Shown piece after piece: positions 47,520 through 59,978 of a stretch of 64,000 nucleotides of DNA. Both the position numbers and the translations under genes were made by a program. The notes under the pieces are model-generated. The model did no database searches, was not told where the DNA came from, and worked only from the letters and a program-made list of their open reading frames with translations. The stretch comes from Carnegiea gigantea. Taxonomy: Eukaryota > Streptophyta > Magnoliopsida > Caryophyllales > Cactaceae. The first letter of the stretch is position 1. Every line of letters starts with the position of its first letter. The stretch is from positions 1-64,000 of the forward strand of contig JAKOGI010003074.1 in the NCBI GenBank assembly GCA_029747015.1, in the 5' to 3' direction.

Positions 47520-48600
47520 TTAATTGGAGTTTGACCTCAAACTCGAAAATTCTTCATCTTCCTCATAGTGTGGACTTAGGTCGGCCACATTGAAGGTGGT
47601 AGAAGCTCCATACTCACTAAGATGGTCCACTTTGTAAGCATTTAGACCAATCTTCTCAAGGATTTTGAATGGACCCTCCGACCTTGGCATTAGCTTAGAC
47701 ATGCGTTTGCTCGGGAACCTTTCCTTCTTTAGATGGATCCATACTAAATCTCTAGGCTGAAAATAAGCCTCCTTCCTATGCTTGCTGGCGTGGTGCTTAG
47801 CTTGATCATTGAACTTTTCAATTCTCTCCCTAGTCTTGGCATGAAGGTCTTGAATTTCCTTAGCTCTCTTTTCGGCCTCCCAACTAAACTTAGTTGGATT
47901 GAGGAATGGAAGTAAGTCCAATGGAGTCATGGGATTGCTTTCATACACCACTTGAAAGGGAGAAAGGCTTGTGGCCTTGCTAGGTACTCGGTTGAATGTA
48001 AACTCAGCATGGTAAAGTAGCTCATCCACCCTTTGATGCTCTTTTTTACTAGCGCCAGAAAGAAAGTACCCAATGTGTGGTTGGTTACTTTGGTTTGGCC
48101 GCCCATTTTTGGGTGACAAGTTGTGTTGAACTTGAGATGAGTGCCTAGCTTCCTCCATAAGGTGAGCCAAAAGTGACTCAAAAACTTGGTATCTTGATCC
48201 GAGGTCATGCTTCTTCGTATGCCATGGAGACGCAGTCTCTTTGAAGTAGAGATTAGCAATGTGGGATGCGCCGTTAGTGGTGTGGCATCCTACAAAATAG
48301 GCCACCTTTAAAAACGTATCCACCACCACCATGATGGAATCCTTGTGCCTTTGTGTCCTTGGCGAACAGGTGATAAAATCCAAGCTTACATCCTCCCAAG
48401 GGCCTTGAGGAACTAGAATTGAAGAATAAAGGCCTTGAGGCTGAAGGTGACTCTTGGCTAGTTGGCATATGGAGGATCTTTTCACACAATGCTCGACATC
48501 CTTGGACATGCTTAGCCAATGGTAATGTTCTTTAAGCATTGAGCAAGTCTTTCCTATGCCAAAATGTCCGGCCAAGGCTCCTCCATAGAGCTCTTAAATC
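47520..48600 (-). pseudogene. Ty3/gypsy integrase remnant
   Basis: From right to left: a zinc-binding region (GHFGIGKTCSML...VKRSSICQLAKSHLQPQGLY), in which one expected Cys is Ser, then the core with PWEDVSLDFITCSPRTQR and VVVDTF. A frame change near 48255 leads to TSDQDTKFLSHFW and CHPKMGGQTKV, where the catalytic Glu position is Lys. The frame returns near 48050 and runs to the C-terminal region (FNVADLSPHYEED) and a stop at 47520. No chromodomain is visible at the end. Sequence style is that of the large Ty3/gypsy group with GQTE and PQGLY motifs rather than Athila. Enzymatically dead by residue loss and frameshifts. Confidence 0.82.
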
Positions 48601-49410
48601 AAGTGTTACCTAAACCCACTCTTCGATACGCATAGCCGGTTGCCCATGAATAAAAAACCATTCTCCATGTGGAACAACCCGTGACCATGCTTGGAGCATT
48701 TCTCAAGGATATCCTTGAAATCTTCATCTTGATCATACAATCCCTTAATGCATTCAAACCCAAGCACTTTGGATTCAAAAGTGGAGAGAAGTAGATAGCT
48801 CCTTGACAAGGCATCCGCACCCTTGTTCATCTTGCTGGCCTTGTAATGAATCATGAAATGAAAGGATTGTAAGTACTCAACCCACTTTGCATGCCTTGGA
48901 TTGAGCTTAGGTTAGCCTTGAATGAGCTTAAGTGCCTCATGATTTGAACAGAGAATGAATCCTCCTCCCACCTAGTACCGCCAATGCTCCAATGCTCTTA
49001 CAATTGTGTAGAACTCCTTGTCTTAAGTGGAATACTTCCTTTTGGCATCATTGAGCTTCTCATCTCTTGAGATAAAATAACCCTAATCCCCACTCTGGAG
49101 GAATCACATTCCACTTCAAAGACTTTGAAGAAGCTTGGAAGGGCTAGAATAGGGGCACTAGTGAGCTTCAGCTTGATTTTCTCAAAGGCCTTTTGAGCTT
49201 GCTTGGTCCATTCAAACTATTTAGCCTTGAGAACTTCAATCATGGGGGCAACAATGGTGCTATAATTCTTGAAAAACCTCATATAGAAAAAGGTTAGACT
49301 ATGAAATCTTCGAACTTGTTGGATTGAGGTTGGAATGGGCCAATCACGGATGGCCTTCATCTTACTCTAATCCCCATGAATGGCTTAAGCCGAAACCACA
49401 TAACCCAAGA
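48601..49410 (-). pseudogene. Ty3/gypsy RNase H remnant
   Basis: Continuing the same element upstream, the minus strand shows SNHEALKLIQG and RHAKWVEYLQSF-like patches between about 48975 and 48850, then MNKGADALSRSYLLLSTFES (48854 onward), the usual end of RNase H and start of the integrase connection. Several stops break it, including a pair between 48606 and 48575. Confidence 0.65.
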
Positions 49411-49690
49411 GTATGACTTATGAGGAGAAAAAGTGGCTTTTCTCTAAGTTCCCATAAAGTTGCTCTTGAGCTAAGATGCTCAAAACTTGGTGCAAGTGTT
49501 CGGCATGCTCTTCTTCACTACGGCTATACACCAATATATCATCAAAGTATACCACAACATACTTGCCGATGAGGGGCTTAAGGACATAGTTCATGAGACT
49601 CATGAAAGTGCTTGGTGCATTTGTCAAACCAAAGGGTATAACAAGCCACTCATATGGTCCTCCCTTGGTTTTGAAAGTCGTCTTCCATTT
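49411..49690 (-). pseudogene. Ty3/gypsy reverse transcriptase fragment
   Basis: [19 protein letters not shown] then [22 protein letters not shown] identifies the catalytic YFDD box of a gypsy RT. The frame opens at 49627, and matching sequence stops at about 49690, so gag, protease and the front of RT are missing. It joins the RNase H and integrase remnants in order, all on the minus strand. Confidence 0.8.
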
Positions 49691-50156
49691 ATCTTGTAAT
49701 AGTCTAACCCTAAATCATGCTTATTTATTTAATTACCTCATGTTAATAATTTTCTCATATTTATTTATCGCATTTAATCATCTCAGTGGAAAAAAAACAT
49801 TTCATTTGGGCCCTCACTTAGCACTTCGGGTTTTATTTATTTATTTATTTATTTATTAATAAAAATTTTGCGAGAATTGATAGTAGGCCCTAATAATTAT
49901 AACGCCCCTATCCTAGAAGGAAATTCCTAAGGCTCTTAAAGATCGACAGTTTGGATTAGCATTTAGGTATTCATTCTGGAACAAAAACTGCAAGAGTCTG
50001 CCCTGTTTTAGCAACATCTTAGGGTCTTAGCTCAGCTAAGGGTACCTGTAAACTGGGAATAGGGTATAACATTTGCTAAAATATCTCAAATTCAACCCCT
50101 CGGGCCACTCCCCTGGGATTAATCACAAGCAAATAACTAACATGATAGGGTCAAAA

Positions 50157-50158
<2 letters not shown>

Positions 50159-50190
<32 letters not shown>
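50159..50190. repeat. AT microsatellite
   Basis: Sixteen uninterrupted AT units inside the degraded LTR; absent from the matching place in the better-preserved LTRs. Confidence 0.9.
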
Positions 50191-50193
<3 letters not shown>

Positions 50194-50512
50194 TACAGAG
50201 CCGACTACATGCTTTTACATGCAAAAATGCACGTAAACATTTACAACGTGGTAGATCGAACACTTGCTAAGCTGGCAAAAGATTTCTGATGGGTCGGTAT
50301 CAAAATAACTTCAGAATATCTCTTATACCTGCTCAAACTAAACCTGGAAAAGGGAATAAATAAAGGGATGAGCAACCGCACGATCAGTGAGAACTCCCCT
50401 ACCCCTTAAAACGAAAACCATTTACAAGCATTCATACCAATAATAGTCACATATCACGTATTTGTATACTACTATCATATTAGGCAATCAACGTCCCTAA
50501 GGAAAGATTCCC

Positions 50513-50760
50513 ACTCATATACTTCACGCTAGGTCCTCAACTCATTCCTAGGTCCTTAACGACCATCCTTCCTTTCTAACAAGCATTCAGGCATGCAATC
50601 AAGCAGCATAAGGACGAATATGATGCTTTCAAACACACTCATATACTTCACGCTAGGTCCTCAACTCATTCCTAGGTCCTTAACGACCATCCTTCCTTTC
50701 TAACAAGCATTCAGGCATGCAATCAAGCAGCATAAGGACGAATATGATGCTTTCAAACAC
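50513..50760. repeat. Perfect 124-bp tandem duplication
   Basis: Two adjacent 124-bp units (50513-50636 and 50637-50760) are identical base for base as far as I can read, although the surrounding LTR is heavily decayed. The duplication must be recent. Confidence 0.88.
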
Positions 50761-51720
50761 ACTTGTGAAAACATAGTGACTCTCATTACATTCTAAGGAC
50801 AGTTTATAAATGACGTCTACGTCTTTATATTTGTTTCTAAAAGCTCCTAAAACATCCAAATTGGTAAGAAAGGCTTTGCAAGAAACATTCGTTCTTAAGA
50901 TATGTACCTTTGAAAGCTTAAATGTTCGATGCATTACTAGAATATAACCAAAACTTCATTTGAAAGTTCATCTAAACTATTCTCAGAATGCGTTTATCAA
51001 ATATATGCAGGTTACGTACATTTGAAAGTTTTCTTTCTTTTCTTAAAAACACTCTACTTGGCCTCTTCAGGCTCATAATCTTTAAAAGAACTTATTTCAT
51101 AATGGTCCTCGAATGACCCTTAGAAATCTTTCTTTCCTGAGCTGCTTTAAATGGCCAAAATGCCAAATCTCCTACTTATTTAGGAACTCGTATATAATAT
51201 AAAAACATCTTATTGTGATGGTTAGGGGAGGTCAACACCGCCCTTAAGCGAGATCGTCACTCTTAACACACATTATTCCCAGGGTATACATACTTAACTT
51301 TTCGCCAAAACGTGTCTTAGCAGAGTAACTCTAACCTCGATACTGTCCTCTGTGGGGCAACAGCTCCCACCAAGATAATCATATCCTGAGTCCAGTCCCC
51401 CTTAAGGTTTTCTTACACATCACACATCAGGGAATAGCTCACACCAAGATAATCATATCTTGAGTCTAACTCTCGAGAACAGCTCATGCCATCTTGGCGT
51501 CCATCTCCCAACATTACCTTAGAGGGAAACAGTTCACGCCATCTTTGCATCCAGTTTCCACCCTCAAGGTCTTGCTACTTGCCTAGCACTTCCTTAGCCT
51601 TCAAAATCACATTACATTTCTCTTTTTCAGTTGGTTATATTGCTGAAATCTTACTTTCAAACAAAACGACCAAAACCTTTTGAAATGTTTATAGCTCATT
51701 CGTTTTTGGCTTAAACACTT

Positions 51721-53199
51721 CTTATAGACGGAATAAGGTTGCTAACTCGTGAATGGACTTCTTATTAATCAGCATGGAATGATTCTTTGCACACAAGAGA
51801 AGAGTCGACAAGTGGTGAAATCTGATTTGGAGGATTGGAGCCTATTGATGGCTCTCTAGAAAATGGATGATGAATCCCGGAAAATACAACTTATAGTAAT
51901 TTTAATTATCTTAAGCATCTTAATTTATTTTCCTAGGATATTTTATAACCTCATATTGGACCACTTGCTCCACTAATGTACAACTAATTTCCCCTTTCAT
52001 TGGATATTTATGGACCCAAATACCTCCATGGAAAAATCAGATTGGATGAATGATATAAGAGCTGGAAGCTTAGTTTTCCTCAAAATCTAAAATTCTTTAT
52101 CTCTCTACGAGATTGGTGATTTGAGTCTTCCCGTTAATCTAATCCTTGGTGCTACGGCTTTAGAGGGTTAGAGGATGGGATGAATTATCTTCTGGCTATC
52201 TATTTCAAGTGTTGAATCTTTGCCATTAGAAGCTTTGTTTATTTAGGAACTCTATCTCTCTTGCTTCTTCTTTGATCTTCAACCTCCATTGGGCTCACCT
52301 ACAAGCATTTCATGCCTTTATTTGGCCAATGGAATTCAATCTGCATCACATCTAGAGGATCAGGAGGGTGATCCTGACCATGAGGATCTAGACATGTTGG
52401 ATACCACTAGTGATTAGGGAGAGGAGGATGACGATTCCTACGACCCCGATTACGATCCATCTCAGGATCATTACTGTTGACTCTATTTTTTTTGGGTTAT
52501 GGACCTCTGATTTTTGTTAGCATGTGTCGTATAACTAGTGTAGGGTGATATTCTTTTTGAGCATTACACGTATATATGATGTGTATAGGTAGGCTAACCT
52601 AACCAGGTGCGATGATGTAATCTGCCTTTTCCTTTTAGGTTTGGGGTGGATTTGACTAGGTAGATAACTCCAGTTAGACAGTGCAGTAGGGGACTAGGTC
52701 AGGAATCACAACTAAAATACGGGAGATGCTAACATGATGCATTGGAACATTCTGTTGGTGATCTTTATGTATTTGTGTATACAATCAAAGTAATGTTAAA
52801 TTGAGCTTTGATTTTGAATGATTATTGTTCTACCATAATGTCTTGTAAATTTAGATAATAAACTTTGTTTATGCGATTCAGTATGTTAGAGTTTGTAAAC
52901 AATAATCTGAATAGTAATAAAGGTGAATATATACAAATCTAACAACGCCAACAATAATAACACAATTATGCACAAAATAAACACAAAGGTGATCATAGCC
53001 ATGAATTGGCTTCACAACATTCCAAGTTTCACCTCAATATTGATCACTAATAAAAACACAACCCAATATCTACAACTAAATAAAAAAGAAAAGGAAAGAA
53101 AATAAAAATAAGGGAGAACAGTTATGACGATTATACCAGGTCAGGTACTGATTGTACCCAAGCTACGCCTCTCTAAGATGGTGTTGTGGAGGCTTGAGC
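51721..53199. other. Mostly unassigned; short acidic coding-like patch
   Basis: The plus strand at 52355-52480 reads as an acidic stretch (EDQEGDPDHEDLDMLDTTSD, a stop, then GEEDDDSYDPDYDPSQDHY) ending in TGA. It looks like the tail of a retroelement gag or another acidic protein but is too short to assign. The rest shows nothing. Confidence 0.35.
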
Positions 53200-53203
53200 A
53201 GCA

Positions 53204-54200
53204 TTAGCCACTCCACCTATCTCTCAAGATTTGAGTCTTCAACTTGGATATGGTTAACACTCGCAAGAGATTACCATGTGCCATTGTATATGTCTCAAAA
53301 TGATGTGAATAAGAGAATACTAATAAGATCACAGCAAAGATAGGTAGTGTCCTCTTAAACTTATCTAATGCCATAGAAAAATCAAAAGCATGATCAAAGA
53401 AAGTACTGCACATGATCTTCATAGGCACGCCCTCTAGATATGCACAATAAGGGTTAATGGAGAGATTATACCCTCTAATGTCACCTAGGGACTCATGAAA
53501 AACATGCAAATGAGAGGGGGTGGTGGGAAATGAAGGAGACGAAATGGGGTTCAAGCTAAGGGACTCAATGCAAGTGAGGTATACATGCTCAAAGTTAAGA
53601 GCGGCACTAACCACCATACCATCAACACACAACTCCCCAAAAGGAGCCCCCTAAAGAAACAACTCAACCAAAGTAGGCTCTTCTGACCAATCAAGCAAGT
53701 CATCGTTAATAAAACTAGCATCACCCTTAGAAGACTCACCCATCTCTAACCCTATGCTCTGAGCTAAAGGGAGGGGAGAAACAAGTAAAGTCAAGTCACC
53801 AATTGCAGTGCCTCTAAGTGTGCTAGACAATAATGGAATGCCAAATGGTAAAGAGATAAAGGGAGGGTCAATCACTCCCTCTAGGCCAGTCAAATGTGTA
53901 TCAATAGTAGAATCAGCGTCCAAGGGAAGAGAAGAGTCATAATCATCATAGAGACTAACCTCAGCTGTAGGGGAATCTAGACTAGGGTTAGTCTCATGCA
54001 GCCACACTTCCTTTTCTCATGAACAAAGTGCGCATGTCAATCATTCAATGTCTCTATCATGGCATCAAGTCTAGCATAGCATTCATCAAAAATATCATGA
54101 TAGGGACAAGAATTTGAATCATGGTCAAAAGATTGGCAACAAGAGCACACAACATGAGGGTAAGTAGAATGGTGATGAAATAAATCCCTAAATTGATCTA
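53204..54200 (-). pseudogene. Retroelement gag fragment with zinc knuckle
   Basis: On the minus strand a CX2CX4HX4C zinc knuckle, CSCCQSFDHDSNSC, spans 54147-54106. A frame change near 54020 leads into an open frame from 54007. It has one stop (TAG, 53651-53653) and then continues in the same frame to 53204, about 267 codons in all. The acidic/Ser-rich middle contains EVSLYDDYDSSLPLDAD and GDLTLLVSPLPLAQSIGLEM. I recognise the style as a repeated plant retroelement gag-like protein but cannot name the family. It lies on the same strand as, and downstream of, the tRNA-Asp-type PBS and LTR at 58.5-60 kb. The solo LTR at 54207 inserted just in front of the knuckle. Not the Sirevirus or large-LTR family. 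Confidence 0.55.
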
Positions 54201-54206
54201 CACATG

Positions 54207-57200
54207 TGTAACACCCCTCTACACCCGAGGGATGTCACATCGTCAGGATCCCCCGAGGGAGACCCCTAAGGCTGTCGTAACTAATGGCTTTCTTAAAGAT
54301 TTTACCTAACTCTAGGTTAGTTAGAGAATTTCTGGAACGAAACTGCAAGAGTTCCGTCTGTAATTGCAACGTTTGCAAAGTTCGCATTGCGAACTTAAGG
54401 GGTACCTGTGGGTTTACAATAAAATTTCAACAAAAACTAAAAGTTTCCTATGAGTCACACACTCGGGGTTGAGGCTTATGCCTTTATAATTCTTATTTGA
54501 ATAATTTACATAGGTTTACACCACCAGAGCCACTACATGCTTGTTTCATACACTCCTCGATCAAAATATTAATTCAGGCAGCTTCATAATCATTACTTCT
54601 CAGGTACACCTGTAATAACGACTGGTAGTCCTAGAAAGCAGACAGGTTCTTTCATTCATTCACCACCTGGGGGAAAAAGGGGAAAGGAAATGGAGTGAGC
54701 CACCACATGCTCAGTGAGTGTTCCTCTACTTCTCATAACAAAACCTTTACACGCAATATATAATATTCACTTAACAAGCAGTTAAGTAATACTAACGTGG
54801 TATTAAGCTACATGTCACAGCTCGTAGGTTCTTGGCTAGACATTCAAGCATAATAGATTCTTAGTTTTGAATAACGTTGGCATGCTAGGAACTTGCTTAC
54901 ACATCATGTGATTCTAAAACATAAACATTGGATGCACTATCACTTACATACTCAATATGCACTTTTAAACGTCATTACGTGGCACACTATAAGAAACATG
55001 GTCACACACACTACTTGAAGTCACATACATCCATGCTTAGAAACCCTTTTTCATTAGGCATGTGTAGAAACTTTCTTTCTCAATTCATGCACTTTGAATC
55101 AGACAGGTTTGGTATAGAAAAGGATGAGGCCACATGATATTAGAATCCACATTCAAACATGCTTAAGGATCATTTCATAAAGCATTCACTGAAAACTTTC
55201 TTTCTTTCTTTCATTGAAAACATTTTTCTTAACCTCTTGAGGCTCTTGTTCTTTTAAAGAGATTTCATTTCATATTGGTCGTACAACGACCCTTACAAGC
55301 TTTTCATACTTTATTCCATATGGCCTCTTAGGGCCCATAAAAAATTTATTTCCTTTTGAAACACTTAAAGTGGCAAAGGCTAATTGCTTTTCTTAGCTTA
55401 GTAGGAATATACTTCTGGCATAAGATCATTATAGGGTGCTGATTGGGTGACATCTATTCTCAACCCCATGGTAAGACCTAACGCTCACACTAAGCTCTTA
55501 CTCCCAGGACAGCTATATAACATATCGGACCATTACATTACCCTCGTCAGGGTCTTCTAGGGTTTCCTAGTACCAGGACTTATCCCTTAAGCAACATCAT
55601 TCATATTATATTATCCGAAGCACATTATCTTAGCCAATTTAGAGCGTATGGGCCATAACAGCTCTCAAATAATGTTTGCGTAGCTAAAATAAGCCATTGC
55701 TTGCTGTTAGTCATGGCTATTATTAGTTTAAAAATACGAAAAATGTTCTTTGTCAAATCACCACACTCTCATGCATAATACATCATAATAACATAAAAGG
55801 GGAGGGATTTACACGTATTAAATTCAAGCACTTCATAATCATTTCAACAACACAATGAGCCACACACGGCCTCGCAATCCACACGATTGCAGTTAATTCA
55901 CAACCAAGGCTCCCTCCTCACAAGCACCGTACCACAAGAACCTCGAACCACTCATAGTTCTTCCTTAAACCATCTAACTACCATCTCGGTTTTGCAATTC
56001 ATTAATCATAACATATTATCATGCTAGCTTAAAAGGAGGTAGGGTCTAGGTACTTACCTGGGCAAGCAGCACCATTCAGCGGTGCGTTACAGCAAGCATA
56101 CATGCATATATATACAATCACATCCACATATATAACTATAGTACCTTACTTAGCAAATCAAGCATGAATTGACTCTAAGCATTTGTAGTTCACTTCGAAG
56201 TTATTAAACAAACAAGAGTTAACTAATCATGCATATATCAATCTTAAACATTTATGGTTTACTTCGAAGTTATTATACGAACATGAGTTAACTAATCATA
56301 CACATTTCGATTCTAAGCATTTATAGCTTACTTCGAAGTTATTTTAACGACCAAGAGTTAACTAATTGTGCACACATTGTTTCTAATCATTTATAATCCA
56401 CTTCGAAGTTCATAAACGATTATGAATTTACTAAACGCATGTACGTTGGTTCCAAACGTCTATAATTTACTTCGAAGTTAGTTTTCAGGCATGTATTAAC
56501 TTGATGTATTCGAATCGAATCTAAACATGCATAATTCACTTCGAACTAAATTTTCAAGCATGAATTAACTGAATAGGTTCGAATAGGATCTAAACATGCA
56601 TAATTCATTTCGAACTAAATTTTCAGGCATGAATTAACTGAATAGGTTCGAATGGGATCTAAACATGCATAATTCACTTCAAACTAAATTTTCAAGCATG
56701 AATTAACTGATAGGTTCGAATAGGATCTAAACATGCATAATTCACTTCGAACTGAATTTTCAGGCATGAATTAACTAAATAGGTTCGAATAGGATCTAAA
56801 CATGCATGATTCAGTTCGAACTAAATTTTCAGGCACGAATTAACTGAATAGATTCGAATGGGATCTAAACATGCATAATTCACTTCGCACTAAATTTTCA
56901 GGCATGAATTAACTGAATAGGTTCGAATAGGATCTAAACATGCATAATTCACTTCGAACTAAATTTTCAAGCATGAATTAACTGAATAGGTTCGAATGGA
57001 ATCTAAGCATGCATAAACTGAATTGAAATTGATTCAAACAGGGGCATGCTTCACAGGAATGACAGCAAATTGGTTCTGAGAATAGCAAGCAGCCTACTGA
57101 TGCATAATTGAATAAGAATTCTACTACACAGCTTATTTTCATCCCCTCATTCACATTCCTTGTAAACATAGCTGGCCCTCTACTAACATGCAACATCGAT

Positions 57201-58071
57201 CTTGCCTTAAACATTTTCGAATGTAGTAATAGTTTAGGAGAAGAGAAGCACTTACTTGGATTAGCCTAATTTCAACTCAAACACCAATAATTGCGCGCCC
57301 TAATCTGCTGAACCCGAACCCTAGCCCGAATGCTTGCAAAACCCAGACCTTAGCTCCCGATTTTGATGGCGTTTGAAGGTGATTTGGGTCGAATTCGACG
57401 CCTAAATATATAAGGGAGGTTGTTTGTGGTGTGGGTGGTCGGATTCCGGCACGTGGGTGGCAAATTTAGGCGGTTAATGTGTGGGTTTTTTTGGGTTGTT
57501 TTGGCCGTGAAAGTGGGAGATGGGGAGTGGTGTATTGACGGCCGGTGACTTGTGGGTAGGGGACCGGTGGTCTCCTCTCACTGGCGACGCGTGGCGGACG
57601 GCAGTGACGCTAAACGCCGGCCAGTAGTTGCCGGTGAGAGAGAGAGAGCAGCGAGTTAGAGAGAGAGGGAGGTGGGTCGTGGTTTTCGGGTGCCTGAGGC
57701 CCGAAATTCCCTCCCCTTTTTGTCTATTTTCCTTTTTCCTTTTTTTGTGCTCAATAGCATAATTCAGTTAAGTTCTGGTCCCGAGCTCGTTACCAGTTAG
57801 GCAAAACTCGAGTTGGAACGTCCTACAACTAACATTTTAATTTAAACTTCGAAAATCGACCAAACTCAGGTTAGCATCGATTCAATCATTTTATAAATAA
57901 GTAACATCAGTAATAACATTAATCATATAATCGTTCTTTTAAATGAAATTAATCGTGAAAAACGCACACAATTGACTTAATACCCTTGCTGAAAAATAAT
58001 TCAAACGGAGATTCGTAAATTTAGCAACTGAAACAGTTAGTCAGCAGTAGAATGAAAGTGCGGCCCTTACA
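54207..58071 (-). mobile_element. Solo LTR of the large-LTR family, TSD ACATG
   Basis: A 3865-bp block starting TGTAACACCC and ending CCCTTACA is flanked by ACATG on both sides (54202-54206, 58072-58076). Its ends, internal order and many blocks match the 4.1 kb LTRs at 2209 and 9159: splice-donor-like motifs at 56052-56060 and 57250-57259, minisatellite at 56464-57010, G-box at 57450, GA-rich stretch at 57636-57670. Sequence is clearly diverged. A single LTR with a clean target duplication means a full element was removed by LTR-LTR recombination. Confidence 0.9.
56464..57010. repeat. 69-bp minisatellite in solo LTR
   Basis: About eight head-to-tail units with the core 'aattcacttcgaactaaattttcaggcatgaattaactgaataggttcgaataggatctaaacatgcat'. 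Starts at 56533, 56602, 56671, 56739, 56808, 56877 and 56946 give a period of 69 bp (68 once). More diverged units extend left to about 56160. Confidence 0.92.
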
Positions 58072-58500
58072 ACATGGGGATTGAGTGTGCAAACCATAGG
58101 CAAGGGGGGACGAGCACACAAAATACTCACTAGCACTCTCATGTTGTTATTAATACCAAGCTAGAGGCTCAAACAAGTCTCATATATCATCAACATCTAA
58201 AAAGCACAAACCACCAAAACATGTAGACTCAAGGGTAGATCGGATCTCACGTGTAATCCCCTCAAGCACAACATTGCATATTTTTCATTTGCCAAATGTG
58301 AAATGCACATATTGAGCATGATAATCTAGACAAATATTGCGAAAATTGTTCATTCTCAAATTGAGGCGAATGGGAAATTGCCATTTCAATTTTCCATTTT
58401 TTTCCAAATTTTTAAGTTTTTAATTTCTTTTTTCTTTTTGGATTTTCTAAAGGCCTAGCCTCGAATGCTCAAGTAAATCCCGATATTAAGAAGCGCCAAT
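58072..58500 (-). other. Leader/5' internal region of Athila/Tat-like element
   Basis: Lies between the ACATG insertion point of the solo LTR and the primer binding site. On the minus strand it would be the 5' leader and gag start, continuing at 54206 once the solo LTR is removed. No clear reading frame is seen. Confidence 0.4.
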
Positions 58501-58518
58501 TTCCCGACAACAGCACCA
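58501..58518 (-). other. Primer binding site, tRNA-Asp type (decayed)
   Basis: The minus strand reads TGGTGCTGTTGTCGGGAA, close to the Athila/Tat primer site TGGCGCCGTTGCCGGGGA. Three of the four differences are C-to-T on this strand, as expected from methylated-cytosine decay. Fixes the strand of the LTR to its right. Confidence 0.6.
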
Positions 58519-58524
58519 AAAACT

Positions 58525-59376
58525 TGATGGCAAGAATTTAAGTTTTAGTATTTATGACCCCAAGTGCAAGATTTAGCACTGAGTACTCGAGTTGTCATCC
58601 ACTGGGAGTTGGGTTTGAAGTACTAAAATTAGCTCAAGTGTTTCAAGCTAGGCTAAGTGAAAAAGGAATGAAAGAAAATCTAAATAAAGCTGCTAAACAC
58701 AAAAGAAGAGGGTTGGAGTTATGATTGGGCCAATTGACGAACCAAGTAATCGAAGCGAGTCCTAACCTACCTAACCTATACTGAAAACTAGAGATGGTCA
58801 TTTGCACCGTCAAAGACTACCTAAGCCCTCTCTCGAGGGTCATGGGTTAGTCTAATTAGTCTAACCATCTATTTTCATGGGGCTAGCCTAATTAGACCAC
58901 GAGATTAGCAACCCTTGAACATAGCTAGGATTGGGACTAGTTTCATATCCAAATCTTGGGTATCCTCTGTCCCACACTAGCTAATTGACCTTACCTCTCG
59001 TCATAAGTCAATAGCCCAAAAATATGGATAAAAGCTATCCCAAGCATTTCATCGAACACTTGGCGGGCATAAGAGAAAACTCTAAGCTTAACGCATAAAT
59101 TGGGTATGGTTAGGCCTAATCCAAGACTAATTAGCCATCAAGAGGCTAATCACAATCCAAGCCAATAAAATCTAACAACTAATCATCGCACAATCACAAT
59201 TAAACCTAAAATAAACAAAGCTAATAAGTAAACTAATCAAGTATGAAATGGAGGAATAAACCTAGTCTAGCTTCGATTAAAATAACTGCTAAACGCAAAT
59301 TCATAATAAAACCTAAACATTTTAACTAAACATAATCTAAACTGAAATGCTCAAAAGAAAGAAGCAAGAACAAAAG

Positions 59377-59437
<61 letters not shown>

Positions 59438-59978
59438 GAGAGAAGAGAAAACTTAGGCTTGATTGAATGAAGATCAAATCCACAAGGGTGAATCCATACC
59501 GACCCAAACAAATCCTAATCTCCCTAATTGATTGCTTTCTAATGGGGGTTCTAATGGCTACACTTATGCTAAAACTTTTCCAAAAGTACCCCTAAGAACC
59601 CCAAAAAAGGTCCTTTAAATAGAAATCAAGTCGAAAGAAAAAGGGGCAATAAGAGCAGAGTGTGGCGACACAGCGACCACCGGCCGTCGCCACCACAATA
59701 GGTCGTCGGTTGGACAATGGCCAGCCATCGCAAGCCCCTGCCCTACTGTGGTGACGACGATGGTTAGGGGGTGGTGGCACGATTACCCGTCATCCCTGCT
59801 GCTTTGCGGCCTTCATGCTTTTCTTGTTCCTTCTTTGCTCCTTTTTGCGGCATTTACTCGATTGAACTTTTTACCTACAAAAGCAAACAAAACAAGTAAA
59901 ATTGTAAAAATTATATTATTATACAAGCTAAAACTAGGTGACGGAGGCATGTGAAATACGACAATTTAGTACTAAACA
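58525..59978 (-). repeat. Athila/Tat-like 5' LTR
   Basis: Starts on the plus strand TGATGGCAAGAATTT, six bases from the primer site, and appears to end near ...ACTAAACA at 59978 (approximate). On the minus strand it has a TATA-like TATTTAAAGG near 59620, a TTTTGTAGGTAAA box near 59880 and a GA repeat. A 3' partner was not confirmed: the LTR at 39161-40451 is of the same type but too different. Confidence 0.55.
59380..59434. repeat. GA microsatellite
   Basis: Uninterrupted GA repeat of 55 bases inside the Athila/Tat-like LTR; downstream of the presumed TATA site in the minus-strand sense. Confidence 0.95.

Larger units (their letters stand above)
49898..51720 (-). mobile_element. Degraded LTR related to the 4.1 kb large-LTR family
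   Basis: The left edge TATAACGCCCCTAT resembles the family end TGTAACACCCCC. Later blocks match the big LTR: GGGATGAGCAACCGCACGATCAGTGAG, CCCCTTAAAACGAAAACC and AATAGTCACATATCACGT correspond to 2800-2900. Matching fades near 51.7 kb, so only about 1.8 kb remains. It carries an AT microsatellite (50159-50190) and a perfect tandem duplication (50513-50760). Confidence 0.6.

Noticed and set aside
39161..59978. The two Athila/Tat-like LTRs as one confirmed pair
   Set aside because: They share type and orientation but too little sequence; left as an inference in the findings.
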